Of a stretch of DNA of 36,095 nucleotides, positions 25,621 to 34,364 are shown in pieces (positions within the stretch are counted from its first letter, which is position 1; each line of letters opens with the position of its first letter). Source of the DNA: Nitrospira_D sp019636945. Its GTDB lineage: Bacteria; Nitrospirota; Nitrospiria; Nitrospirales; Nitrospiraceae. The notes below the pieces were generated by a model that worked only from the letters and a program-made list of their open reading frames with translations, was not told the origin of the DNA and did no database searches. The position numbers and the translations under genes are program-made. The stretch is taken from positions 1 through 36,095 of the forward strand of contig NZ_JBLFBO010000028.1 in the NCBI RefSeq assembly GCF_047338595.1, in the 5' to 3' direction.

Positions 25621-26817
25621 CTAGCCGTAGACAGCAATAGACTTCATAGTTTCCGTCACCACTCTCTCCTGCTGGTCAGAAGTGAGTCCCGGGAACATCG
25701 GGATCGACAAGATATGTGCTGCTGACCTTTCGGCGATCGGAAAGTCACCCACGTGATAACCAAGATGTTCGTAGGCTTTCGTGAGATGTAATGCGACCGG
25801 ATAGTGAATCCCTGTTCCGATACCCACGTCGGTCAGCTTTTGCTGGAGGCGAGCACGATCCTCAACCTGTATGACATAGAGGTGATAGACCGACCGAGCC
25901 CAGCTCGGCTGATGTGGCACTGTCAGGAGTCCTTGCACTCCTGCGAACAACTTGTCGTACCGTTCAGCAGCCTGCCGACGCTGCTCATTCCATGTGCCTA
26001 GATGTCGTAGTTTGACCCGCAGAAATCCGGCCTGGATCGCATCAAGGCGGCCGTTATAGCCTTCGATATCGTGGAAGTACTTTTTTGATTGTCCATGGTC
26101 ACGCAAGAGTCGGCAGGTATGGGTAACCTGTTCATCATTGGTCGTCATTGCCCCAGCCTCACCGCAGGCCCCCAGGTTCTTGCCGGGATAGAAACTGAAT
26201 GCTGCGGCATGTCCCATCGAGCCCGCCTTGTGCCACCGACTGTCTATCTGTGAAAAATACTCCGCTCCCTGTGCTTGGCACGCATCCTCGACCACTTTGA
26301 GGTTGTACTGGGTCGCCAAATCAAGAATGGCGTCCATGTCGGCCATCTGGCCATAGAGATGAACAGGAACGACTGCCGTGACCGGTTTACCGGTCGCATT
26401 GTGAGTGACTTGTCGCGTCTTTGGATTCCACCTGCATGTATGTTCCAGGTACTCGCGCAACTTTCCAGGATCCATCGCATAGGTTCTTGGATCGATATCG
26501 ACAAAATCAGGACGAGCGCCTGCCTGGGATATCGCCTCGGTTGTGGCAATGAATGTGTTGGGAACTGTGATGACGATGTCTCCGGACTTCACACCGGCAG
26601 CAATGAGGGCAAACCGAAGGGCGTCGGTCCCGCTGCCTAAACCAACACAGAATCTTGCCTCGCAGAATCGTGCAAAATCCTCTTCAAATCCTTGCACCAT
26701 CGGCCCACCGATAAATCCAGCGTTCTTGAGGGCGGCTTTCAGCACATCAACCAGCTCGTCCTGTAACTCGCGATGAACTGTGACCAGATCAAGAAACGGG
26801 ATTTTCTCGTTACTCAT
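25621..26817 (-). CDS. DegT/DnrJ/EryC1/StrS sugar aminotransferase
   Basis: This 398-residue PLP-dependent enzyme starts MSNEKIPFLDLVTVHRELQ. Blocks seen are GLGSGTDALRFAL, VVEDACQAQGAEY (Asp178 region) and SFYPGKNLGACGEAGAM with the PLP Lys213, followed by DHGQSKKYFHDIEGYNGRLDA, read in pieces. It transaminates a nucleotide-linked keto-sugar, probably at C3 or C4. The pairing with the hexapeptide acyltransferase resembles WbpE/WbpD and QdtB/QdtC-like pairs. The ATG at 26817 overlaps the acyltransferase stop (ATGA) and has AGGGGG upstream, so this start is chosen over the longer open frame to 27012. Confidence 0.92.
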   Translation of the reverse strand: MSNEKIPFLDLVTVHRELQDELVDVLKAALKNAGFIGGPMVQGFEEDFARFCEARFCVGLGSGTDALRFALIAAGVKSGDIVITVPNTFIATTEAISQAGARPDFVDIDPRTYAMDPGKLREYLEHTCRWNPKTRQVTHNATGKPVTAVVPVHLYGQMADMDAILDLATQYNLKVVEDACQAQGAEYFSQIDSRWHKAGSMGHAAAFSFYPGKNLGACGEAGAMTTNDEQVTHTCRLLRDHGQSKKYFHDIEGYNGRLDAIQAGFLRVKLRHLGTWNEQRRQAAERYDKLFAGVQGLLTVPHQPSWARSVYHLYVIQVEDRARLQQKLTDVGIGTGIHYPVALHLTKAYEHLGYHVGDFPIAERSAAHILSIPMFPGLTSDQQERVVTETMKSIAVYG

Positions 26818-27422
26818 TGCTGCCCCCTTGATTCGATATATCGCACGACCCTGCCTGGATTCCCCGCGACGACAGCATGCGCCGGCACATCCTTTGTGAC
26901 GACCGCTCCGGCTCCAATCAGCGCATGTTCCCCGATCACCACATTGGCAAGAATCGTTGCGCCGGATCCTATAGACGCGCCTTTTCTCACTAGCGTTGTT
27001 TCGACTTTCCAATCTGCTTCCGTCTGCAACGCGCCCGCTGCGGTGGTTGAGCGAGGGAAGGTGTCATTCACGAAGGTGACGTTGTGTCCAACAAAGACCT
27101 CATCTTCGATTGTCACTCCCTCACAGATGAACGTGTGGCTCGAGATCTTGCATCGTTTCCCGACCTTGGCATTCTTTTGAATCTCGACGAACGCGCCGAT
27201 TTTTGTGTCATCACCCACTTCACATCCATAGAGGTTGACGAACTTGGAAAACTTCACATTGTTCCCAACCTTGACATCGGGCGAAATGCACAGATACACG
27301 TTGAGAGGCGCCTCACTCATCTTCACTTCCATGGTCGTAATCGGCACATGACGGGCTAATCTCGTGTCCGGCTCAGAACCAAGGTTCGAATATGCGACTG
27401 CCTTTTCCGTCGTCTCTTCCAT
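26814..27422 (-). CDS. Hexapeptide-repeat sugar O-/N-acyltransferase
   Basis: A 202-residue left-handed beta-helix protein with repeated hexapeptide turns (VKVGNNVKFSKFVNLYGCEVG, given as two adjoining stretches; KIGAFVEIQKNAKVG; ASIGSGATILANVVIG; ALIGAGAVVTKDVPAHAV). His residues such as in VFVGHNVTF may be catalytic. It is similar in layout to WbpD/WlbB UDP-2-acetamido-3-amino-glucuronate N-acetyltransferases, with acetyl-CoA as likely donor. With the overlapping DegT aminotransferase it should aminate and then acylate a sugar. The start at 27422 is chosen because GGAAGG lies 5 bases upstream. Confidence 0.9.
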   Translation of the reverse strand: MEETTEKAVAYSNLGSEPDTRLARHVPITTMEVKMSEAPLNVYLCISPDVKVGNNVKFSKFVNLYGCEVGDDTKIGAFVEIQKNAKVGKRCKISSHTFICEGVTIEDEVFVGHNVTFVNDTFPRSTTAAGALQTEADWKVETTLVRKGASIGSGATILANVVIGEHALIGAGAVVTKDVPAHAVVAGNPGRVVRYIESRGQQ

Positions 27423-27566
27423 AGCATCCTTCCTTAGGATTGATGACATCCCATCATGGGCCAGCGATTGATCACAGAATTAGGTGATGTCAGGAATAGG
27501 AGAGAAAAACTCTTGAGGGGGAGGTCAATAATCGTTGTGTGCTGTGCTGACGACTTGTAAACCCTA

Positions 27567-29906
27567 CTATCTCAGTCTCTCAACCAAATGATCCGATTCA
27601 TAGGGCATCGTATATCCGTACATATTGTGTGACATGCTCTTCGCATCGACCCAATTGAGAATCACCTGCTGTTGCAGCGTCGATCCCAGCATTGTGAAGG
27701 CCTTTTTCACAAGATGTTTGGGTGCATATCGTGCCCTGATCACCCACACAAGTTCATCAGCCAGACTTGCCAAAACGCCCACACTCGCGCTGGACAAAAC
27801 GGGTGGGGTGTTGAGGAAAATATAATCAAATTGCTCACGAAATACGGGCAGCTTCGCTTTCAGCTGTTGAATCCTCCCAAGTTCATTTGTCCCCCCATCT
27901 ATGGCACCAGCCGATAGGATTGAGCATGGAGATTTATCGATCACTGACAAACAGTCCCCCAGTGACGCTTGGCCATCCAAGAACTCATTCAACCCCGTTC
28001 GAGCGGGTACCATGGCATAGTGGTGAAGGGTCGGCCGCTGAAAGTCACAATCAATAAGCAGTACTTTTTTACCAAGATCTTTGGCAATCGTATAGCCTAG
28101 ATTCACTAGGGTGGTTGTCTTCCCCTCCCCCATGAGCGCACTTGTTACTTCGACAACCGTGGAATGGCGTCCCTCACAGGAGAGTACCAGCTTAGTTGCG
28201 GCCATTCGATATTGTTCGGCAGCGATCGAACGGGGCTGCCACTTGGCAATCAAATTCATATTTGTCAGACGGGGCTCCTTTCCATTTCCGGAGGAGGTCA
28301 AAGGCATGACCTTCCCGGTCTGAGGACTCGTCTTCGGCATCGGGCTGATCTGAGGGCTCACGGTGAAGAACTCCGGTATGGTCGCCAACACGTGGATGCC
28401 AGGCAAGACTTCCACCTCTTCTCGCCGCTTGAACGTCGGATTCAATTGATCGATTCCCAGCGCCAGACCTACACCAAGACCACATCCCCCTAACAGGCCC
28501 AAGAACATAATCAGCAATCGATTCGGCTTCTCCGGCTTCTGAGGAAGATTAGCTGGATCCAGCACACGGATCTGTGCACCCTGCTGACGTTTCTCAAGAT
28601 TTTCCGCCACGTGGGCGTTCAACCGTTTGTCCAGCAAAGCTTGATAGTTATTCTGCATGTTCTCGTAGTCGCGCAGCAAGATCATTAATTGTTGTTCACG
28701 CGACGGCGTCCGCTGGACTCTACCTTCAATATCCTTCATCTCCCGTGTGATTCTGGCTTCCTTTGTCTTGAGATTCATGATCTCTAGTTTGGCTTCATCC
28801 CTCTGTGCCAACAGATTCTGCAGTTGTGGGTCGGACAGTCTTCCTGTTCTCCCATCGTGATCCGGTTGGATTTCTTCGGGTTGGGAAAGCATTTTCTGCT
28901 CTGCGATCAGAGATTGTTCGGCTATGTGAGCTTCTAGTTTCTTGATTTCATCTCTTAGCATGATGACATCCGGGTATGTCTCTTTGTAGGTCCCCAGCAA
29001 TGTCGCCAGTTGCTTTTGAAGCTCGCTCAAGCGAAGGACCAAGGGATTTTGAACTGGCTGATTCCTCATCCGAAATATCGGCTGACCTACAGTGCCGTCT
29101 TTCATTTCATACTGTTCATATTGGGCCGCAGCCTTCTCGAAAAGACTCTGCCTCGCAGTGAGACTATGAATAGCCTCTATAGTCGTGTTCAGTTCCGTTT
29201 GTAATCGATCCAATGCCCTGAGGTTCGCTTCCTTCTGTTCCGGAAGCTCGGTTACATAGCGTGTCTTGTATTCGCTGATGGCGCGCTCTTTCGCCTCCAG
29301 CTTCTTTTTTGCTTCATCCAGTTCCTGCTCCAGAAAGACCGTGACACCTGTCACTAGCTGCTCGCGTGACTTGATGTTTTCGTGGATAAATAACGACGCG
29401 AGTTTTGCCGTCACGTTCATAGCTGTGGTCGGATTTTCGTCAGCAAAGGAAAGGGTGATCGCCTCGACCGTCTTACCCGATGGGCCGGGGGTTCCCACGG
29501 TCTCCACTTTGATCATTTTGCGCAATGTCTCAATGGCCGGTTCAAGCCCTTCTCTCCGAACCTTGTCCTCATAGAGCTTGAATTCGTCCATTATCTGACT
29601 CAGGAACGTCCGGCTCATCACCTGTTGGTGAATCATCGTCAAGCGCTGCTCGATGTTGGCCCCTCCGATACCCTTGACATAGTCTTCGGGGATCTTCTGA
29701 TTTTCAACCAGGATCAGGGCGCTGGAACGATAACTTTTTGGCAGGGCCACGCACAGAATCGCAGCAATGGCGACCCCTGCCACAGCGGACCAGAGGATGA
29801 GCCATTTCCGGCGGACGATGTTGCCCCAATGTTGCTGGATGAGCACCGACAGCGGCTCAGTCTGCAGATTGGGCTCAGCCTGCGTCTCAATTTCGTGCAC
29901 GCTCAT
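27567..29906 (-). CDS. Wzz/Wzc-type polysaccharide co-polymerase with BY-kinase domain
   Basis: This 779-residue inner-membrane protein has TM1 at about 35-56, a periplasmic coiled-coil region (about 190-440) with the GNVR-like segment YKETYPDVIMLRDEI, a proline-rich TM2 motif near 450-485, and a C-terminal ATPase. Walker A is TSALMGEGKTTTLV (588-601) and Walker A' is LLIDCDFQRP (616-625). Walker B reads DYIFLNTPP with Asn699 where BY kinases usually have Asp. The Tyr cluster at the end is short (MYGYTMPY). It should set chain length and couple polymerisation to export through the Wza-like protein; kinase activity is doubtful because of Asn699. The ATG follows TGAGGAA. Confidence 0.9.
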   Translation of the reverse strand: MSVHEIETQAEPNLQTEPLSVLIQQHWGNIVRRKWLILWSAVAGVAIAAILCVALPKSYRSSALILVENQKIPEDYVKGIGGANIEQRLTMIHQQVMSRTFLSQIMDEFKLYEDKVRREGLEPAIETLRKMIKVETVGTPGPSGKTVEAITLSFADENPTTAMNVTAKLASLFIHENIKSREQLVTGVTVFLEQELDEAKKKLEAKERAISEYKTRYVTELPEQKEANLRALDRLQTELNTTIEAIHSLTARQSLFEKAAAQYEQYEMKDGTVGQPIFRMRNQPVQNPLVLRLSELQKQLATLLGTYKETYPDVIMLRDEIKKLEAHIAEQSLIAEQKMLSQPEEIQPDHDGRTGRLSDPQLQNLLAQRDEAKLEIMNLKTKEARITREMKDIEGRVQRTPSREQQLMILLRDYENMQNNYQALLDKRLNAHVAENLEKRQQGAQIRVLDPANLPQKPEKPNRLLIMFLGLLGGCGLGVGLALGIDQLNPTFKRREEVEVLPGIHVLATIPEFFTVSPQISPMPKTSPQTGKVMPLTSSGNGKEPRLTNMNLIAKWQPRSIAAEQYRMAATKLVLSCEGRHSTVVEVTSALMGEGKTTTLVNLGYTIAKDLGKKVLLIDCDFQRPTLHHYAMVPARTGLNEFLDGQASLGDCLSVIDKSPCSILSAGAIDGGTNELGRIQQLKAKLPVFREQFDYIFLNTPPVLSSASVGVLASLADELVWVIRARYAPKHLVKKAFTMLGSTLQQQVILNWVDAKSMSHNMYGYTMPYESDHLVERLR

Positions 29907-30019
29907 TTCCTCAGTTTCAATTCCTTTAATCTGGCACTGCGAGGGCCAGGAGGCATGGTATTACTCGTCCGCCGGTCCTTTTGAGTCAGCAATTGCCTAT
30001 TGACGATTCTTCCTCAGCC

Positions 30020-31384
30020 TCAGTAGAAGGCCTGGGTTAGACTCACCTCGGCGACGTGCCTGTCGTATGCAAAACGTGTCCCTCCGAATGCATTATCAAT
30101 GTTTTGGTAGTTATAGATTAGTGTGAGAAACAGCTTCTGGGTGGCCCGATAGCGCAACCCAGCCGTTCCTCCCACTGAGGTCCAGGAGATGGCAGATCCT
30201 GAATCTGACCCGTACTCGCTAGCGACGCTATAGTTCCCTCCAAACAGGCAGGCCAAATCACGGATCGGAGTATTTTGAGCCATGGTGAACGATACGGAAT
30301 GATTGAGTAGAGCTGCCCCTTTGAACTGAAATGACGGACTAATGCCGGACCGGTATGCGAGGGTAATAAACGTCGTAGGATCCTGCCAATGTATGGCAAC
30401 ACTACCGAATGGTGCAAGCGTCGAGGAGAAGGATGCCCCATTAAATTCTCCCGACAATACCTGTGCACCACCTGTCGCCTTCAGGCTAATGGTAGAGGTA
30501 AATCTGCGAATCCAGCCAAGGGTACCGCCCCTTGCGCTAAACGCCCCTAGTCTGCCTTGATCAAATTCATTACCAAGGAAGTCTATCCTCACGGAGTCAT
30601 ACAGCGAAACCTGCGCTAAGAGACCAGCGGAATAAGCGTGAGTATGTTGGCTAATCAGATTAGCGGCTTGTGGGACTTGTGATTCTCCATAGTTAACAAA
30701 ACTGTTCCTATAGCTTCCGCTCAAACTGACGGCCTTGGTGAGCGGAAGCTCCAATAGAGTGTTGACACTATTGGAGGTTGTCTTGATCCTAGATGCCTGA
30801 AAACCAGCCACCAACGGATTTACCTGTTCCCCTGATTGGCCTCCTTGGAGAAATGCAGGAGGCTGAGGAGTATGAAAAAACAAATCGGACACTGTCCACT
30901 TTGCCCCTGGTCTCCATTGGCTCACCAGATCGCTCATGTCCAGAACTACACCGGCATTCGCCCCCACATAACTCAGTCCTGAATTGTTCACATAATAACT
31001 GCCGACCGCCCCCACGACTGCATTTGCCTTCACCAGGTTTTCATGATCGGCATATAACCCTCTGACTTGGGGCGCGACTGTGGTCACAACATCTTCTGGG
31101 GTTAGTCCCTGAAGCTGGCTCTTCGGTGCAAGAAACACATTACCATCATATCGCTCCGAGACTTGGATCGAGGGAATCACGCGCAACCCATCTCTAGGCC
31201 GAATCGAACTTGGGTCGGTTGCTCCTCCGAATGCCGTCCCTGGAACGGTCGGCATTCCTCCGCCCATTCCACCACCCATGCCCCCGCCCATGCCCCCCAT
31301 CTGCGCCTGACTGAGCGAACCCGACCCGAAACCCATCGTAAGGATGATGCCTGCGATATACGCAAGGAGCGATCTTCTTCTCAA
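30020..31384 (-). CDS. Outer-membrane beta-barrel protein of exopolysaccharide cluster
   Basis: A 454-residue protein with a signal peptide (RRRSLLAYIAGIILTMGF, cleavage probably after SQAQ). A Met-Gly run follows (MGGMGGGMGGGMGGGMP), then about 380 residues of alternating beta-strand character ending in Phe-Tyr, the C-terminal signal for BAM insertion. It resembles TIGR03016-like barrels of exopolysaccharide/PEP-CTERM loci. It could be a secretion pore partner or anchor for the polymer. The gene opens with TTG at 31384 immediately after the Wza-like TAG, so translation is likely coupled. The start codon identity is inferred from the signal peptide. Confidence 0.8.
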   Translation of the reverse strand: MRRRSLLAYIAGIILTMGFGSGSLSQAQMGGMGGGMGGGMGGGMPTVPGTAFGGATDPSSIRPRDGLRVIPSIQVSERYDGNVFLAPKSQLQGLTPEDVVTTVAPQVRGLYADHENLVKANAVVGAVGSYYVNNSGLSYVGANAGVVLDMSDLVSQWRPGAKWTVSDLFFHTPQPPAFLQGGQSGEQVNPLVAGFQASRIKTTSNSVNTLLELPLTKAVSLSGSYRNSFVNYGESQVPQAANLISQHTHAYSAGLLAQVSLYDSVRIDFLGNEFDQGRLGAFSARGGTLGWIRRFTSTISLKATGGAQVLSGEFNGASFSSTLAPFGSVAIHWQDPTTFITLAYRSGISPSFQFKGAALLNHSVSFTMAQNTPIRDLACLFGGNYSVASEYGSDSGSAISWTSVGGTAGLRYRATQKLFLTLIYNYQNIDNAFGGTRFAYDRHVAEVSLTQAFY

Positions 31385-31999
31385 CTACGGCACCACGATG
31401 ACATCGCCGCTCAGTAGAATGAAATTTCCCGGTACGGCGGTGCCCTTTAGCACATCGTCATAGCGCACCGGAATTTCGATCTGGTGCTTCTCTTCATGTC
31501 CGGCAGCCCCGGTACTCACATTGCGTAACACCTTGATCTTATTCTTATTCGCAAAGGGTGCGAAGCCGCCGCTCAGCGCAACGCCTTGCATCACATTGGC
31601 ATAGGATTTCAGTGGGTACTTGCCTGGCTTTACGACCTCTCCCATGACATAAATGAAGTAGCTGTTCACTTCCTTTACTTGAACTGTGACGACCGGCGAT
31701 GACACGTATTCTGTGAGTCGCTCGCTGATGCGCTTCGCCAACACATTCGCAGTCAGGCCCGCAGCCGGCACATCCCCGATGAGTGGTAGGGTGATCGTGC
31801 CATCCGGACGAACGGTTACCTCACCTGAGAGGTCCGGACTTTTCCAGACCGTCACTTTCAGCACATCTTCGGGTCCAAGAAAAAAATCAGATGGCTCCGT
31901 CAGATGGACTCTGTAATCCACCCTCGTTTCGGCGCATCCGACCATAGCAAGTGCTATGGTGGCGACGAAAATCCAATTGGGTATTTGACTCATCCTCAT
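31385..31999 (-). CDS. Wza-type polysaccharide export lipoprotein (short)
   Basis: This 204-residue lipoprotein has an N-terminal lipobox (ALAMVGCAE, Cys22), a Poly_export domain (FLGPEDVLKVTVWKSPDLSG, then VRPDGTITLPLIGDVPAAG), and one SLBB-like domain (YVMGEVVKPGKYPLKSYANV). It is about half the length of E. coli Wza (379 residues), as in many minimal export proteins. It should form the periplasm/outer-membrane channel with the Wzc-like protein. Two ATGs, at 31999 and 31993, are possible; the first is used. The lone OrfA lies 37 bases upstream. Confidence 0.9.
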   Translation of the reverse strand: MRMSQIPNWIFVATIALAMVGCAETRVDYRVHLTEPSDFFLGPEDVLKVTVWKSPDLSGEVTVRPDGTITLPLIGDVPAAGLTANVLAKRISERLTEYVSSPVVTVQVKEVNSYFIYVMGEVVKPGKYPLKSYANVMQGVALSGGFAPFANKNKIKVLRNVSTGAAGHEEKHQIEIPVRYDDVLKGTAVPGNFILLSGDVIVVP

Positions 32000-32035
32000 A
32001 CTTATCTCTTTGCAGTAACTATCATCCGGGTCTCT

Positions 32036-32320
32036 CTAACAGTCCCCCCTCACATCTCTGATCAAGGCTGCCCGGAGTGTTGCGTAATCAAGCGTCAGCT
32101 CAGCAAATTGTCGTTTGAGACGTTGATTCTCATCCTCCAGCGAGCGTAATCGCCAGCTATCAGCCGCCGGCTGCTTTACATCGGCACACTTCACTCGCCA
32201 CCGGTAGAGGGTTCTAATAGACACCCCATAGCGACGTGAGACATCTGCAGCCATCTCACCGGCATCTAATTCAGACACGATGGCTGCTCTTTGATCTTGG
32301 GTAAAGCGGCGCTTAGACAT
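32036..32320 (-). CDS. Solitary IS3-type OrfA (helix-turn-helix) protein
   Basis: A 94-residue protein starting MSKRRFTQDQRAAIVSELD, with helix-turn-helix GEMAADVSRRYGVSIRTLYRW and a heptad leucine region (LEDENQRLKRQFAELTLDYATL) typical of IS3/IS911 OrfA. No OrfB or IS3 inverted repeat is seen, so it is a remnant or a domesticated DNA-binding protein. It sits between the antiterminator and Wza-like genes in operon direction. The upstream DNA carries the GGATGCTGAAxAAxTC head of the repeat element at 33843. No clear ribosome site was found. Confidence 0.72.
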   Translation of the reverse strand: MSKRRFTQDQRAAIVSELDAGEMAADVSRRYGVSIRTLYRWRVKCADVKQPAADSWRLRSLEDENQRLKRQFAELTLDYATLRAALIRDVRGDC

Positions 32321-32403
32321 GATTCTCTGCAGGATGCTGAACAAATCAGCCAGCGGTGCTCCCTGCCTTCGCCGGAGCGGCTTCGCGCAGGCAGGTCGCG
32401 TCA

Positions 32404-32729
32404 CTTTCAATCGCGTGAAGTGTATCTCGTGAAGCGTGAAACGCTAAAGAAGAAGCCGTGAAGCGTATCTCGCCCTTCGATGGAACTCAGGACGGTGAAG
32501 CGTCATTTGTGAAGCGTGAAACGTGAACTATGGAGCGTAAAGGGTGAAAAGTGAGAGGTGATACTGTGAAGCGACATCCCTTGAGAAGTTAGAGGTCCGA
32601 GGTTTGAGGTCTGAGCCGCATGCTCCAACGTCAAACATCAAGCCTCCACCCATAACCAGTTTACGTTTCAAGTTTCAGATTTCAGGTTGTCCGGAAACTT
32701 GACGCGAAATACGCTTCACGAGGCTTGCG
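32404..32729. repeat. Degenerate GTGAAGCG/GTTTCAAG repeat tract
   Basis: The tract contains imperfect units such as GTGAAGCGTGAAACG (twice), GTGAAGCGTATCTCG-like words (several) and a terminal GTTTCAAGTTTCAGATTTCA with the facing CCGGAAACTTGACGCGAAA. It is non-coding and can fold into hairpins. It lies in the leader between the antiterminator and OrfA/Wza genes, so it may act as an attenuator or an RNA element, or may simply be genomic repeat debris. Confidence 0.6.
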
Positions 32730-33314
32730 TCACGAGAGATGCTGCACCGGAGCAACTTCGTCGCTTTCAATATGAATGAGGGCAGCCCGCTGCAGGAGGG
32801 AGGAGCGGATCACCAAGCCATGGTGACTTGTGCGGCGAACGAATTGACCACGGAGACCTACAAGCGGACCATGAATCACTTCTACCCATGCCCCTTCGGT
32901 GAGATAGTCGCATGGCTCCATCACCGGATTCATCGACGCTACTCGTTGGAAGACCGCGATTTCTTCAGCCGGAATTGGTTCAGGTCTTACTGTACCGACA
33001 ATGCGAACGACACCAGGAGTTTGCAATACAACCAGGCTCCTCACGAGCGCAAAGTTCGCAAAACAATAGCCGGTAAACAATGGGAGCGTGGTCCAGACCT
33101 TACGATCCGACCATTGACGGCGTTGCCTTCCCACCGGCAACAAGGGTTCAATCCCTATTGCCTGCAGTCGATCCCGAACCTGCTTCTCATGACGAGATTG
33201 GGTTTGCAGGGCGTACCATTGGCAATCACTGTTCGATCGCGGGACCCGTTCTTGCTCCAGTATGCTTACTGGTTCATTCTTTACAACAAGCCCTGGATGA
33301 CTGGTAGCAATCAT
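32730..33314 (-). CDS. NusG-like antiterminator (RfaH/UpxY type)
   Basis: A 194-residue protein with a NusG N-terminal domain (CQWYALQTQSRHEKQVRDRL, LPLFTGYCFANF) and a KOW domain (EGAWVEVIHGPLVGLRGQFV). It has an N-terminal extension of about 30 residues. Length and position, alone at the head of a polysaccharide operon, point to a specialised paralogue like RfaH/UpxY rather than housekeeping NusG. It would load onto RNA polymerase in its own operon leader and allow transcription over about 30 kb. The ATG at 33314 has weak GGGG upstream. No RfaH ops sequence was seen. Confidence 0.85.
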   Translation of the reverse strand: MIATSHPGLVVKNEPVSILEQERVPRSNSDCQWYALQTQSRHEKQVRDRLQAIGIEPLLPVGRQRRQWSDRKVWTTLPLFTGYCFANFALVRSLVVLQTPGVVRIVGTVRPEPIPAEEIAVFQRVASMNPVMEPCDYLTEGAWVEVIHGPLVGLRGQFVRRTSHHGLVIRSSLLQRAALIHIESDEVAPVQHLS

Positions 33315-33842
33315 AGCTTCGCCCCGTGACTCCCATGCTCTTCTTCAAAGAGCTGAGCCCATATAGCCTTACCAATATAGGGTAATGCAGACCTATAGAT
33401 ACTGGGTCCTTGAAGTCCATTACTACTAGATAAATGTCTGATTTTTGCGTATCCACATCCGGCACGTTTATCCGAGTTTCGATGTTCAAGTCAGATGAGG
33501 GTTGAAGTATGGTGCGGCTGACCCATAGCCTGGCCATGTATATATTGTTGATATTACAGGGCAGCTGGTATGTTTAGGACAGAGGATTCTGCGAATACAC
33601 TCTCAGGAGAGAAGTCTGGTTTACCCTCGCAAAACCTCAACGTGGATCTTTTGAGATACAGTATCTATTTAGATTCACCAGAGGTCTTCAAGTACTTGCC
33701 ATTGTCCACAGCACGTAATCAAAGCGTGCAGCGCAATGTGTTCGATTCCTAACACTTCAATCACCGTCCGGCTTTTTTAGATCACAGTCTCGGTCTGCTT
33801 GCGGGTTTGTGCGAGTAGGATCCACACCAACCGCCGGCCTAG
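33315..33842. promoter_or_regulatory. Presumed promoter/leader region of the polysaccharide operon
   Basis: About 530 bases lie upstream of the antiterminator without a credible gene. By position it should hold the operon promoter on the minus strand. I find no convincing sigma70 pair or -24/-12 element, so the call rests on context only. Small open frames here have no recognisable motif and were not kept. Confidence 0.35.
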
Positions 33843-33965
33843 CAGGATGCTGAAAAAGTCCGCCAGCGGCGTTCTCGCATCGCTCAGAGGGCTCAACGTA
33901 CCGAAACGTACGCCTCGCCTCTTCCCTCGCTGCGGCCTTGCTGGACAACCTTTTTGAGCATCCTG
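33843..33965. repeat. ~120-bp palindromic-ended repeat (MITE/REP-like)
   Basis: The ends CAGGATGCTGAAAAAG (from 33843) and CTTTTTGAGCATCCTG (to 33965) are inverted repeats with one mismatch. The inside contains CGTACCGAAACGTACGCCTC-type self-complementary sequence. I recall similar elements as dispersed repeats in Nitrospira genomes. A second partial head lies at about 32332-32362, upstream of OrfA. Non-coding. Confidence 0.65.
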
Positions 33966-34364
33966 AAGTTGTTCGGGCATTAGCATTGTACGGAAACTTT
34001 CAGCCATCTTGTTCGCATCAAATGAGTTTTTCCGCAACCTGCTAGACTTTCTTTGATTTCCAAGATTCTACCTTCACTACAACTGAAACATTCGCTTCGT
34101 CTATCAGATATATAGTTGTACGCATCTATTCTTATATCTAATGATTATATGAATGATCATCATTTCTCTATCGATTCCATCCTTGGAAGTTTACCTTACG
34201 TTGTTCCTATCGCTGCCATCGAAAATCAACGCAATGGCATGCACCTTGCTTTGATACGCGGAGTCTATGTGGACTTATTACGGGCATTACTACGGATCTC
34301 TGCGTATAGGAAAGCGGCAGCTCATCTGGCATACTTCGCGACATTGTCCGAGCCTTCAACGGAC
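33966..34364. other. Intergenic DNA, nothing identified
   Basis: About 400 bases between the MITE-like repeat and the next repeat tract. A plus-strand 94-codon frame (34116-34400) has no recognisable motif or ribosome site and ends inside repeat sequence, so I do not call it. Confidence 0.4.

Noticed and set aside
32404..32729. CRISPR array
   Set aside because: Units are variable in length and sequence, without regular spacers or a leader/cas genes.
32739..33329. 196-codon plus-strand frame antisense to the NusG-like gene
   Set aside because: The minus-strand frame has clear NusG and KOW motifs; the plus frame is its shadow.
32730..33540. RfaH ops element
   Set aside because: Searched by eye for GGCGGTAGCGTG on both strands; not found.
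33274..33752. Small open frames (87 codons minus at 33274-33537; 60 codons plus at 33570-33752)
   Set aside because: No ribosome site or motif; composition looks non-coding.
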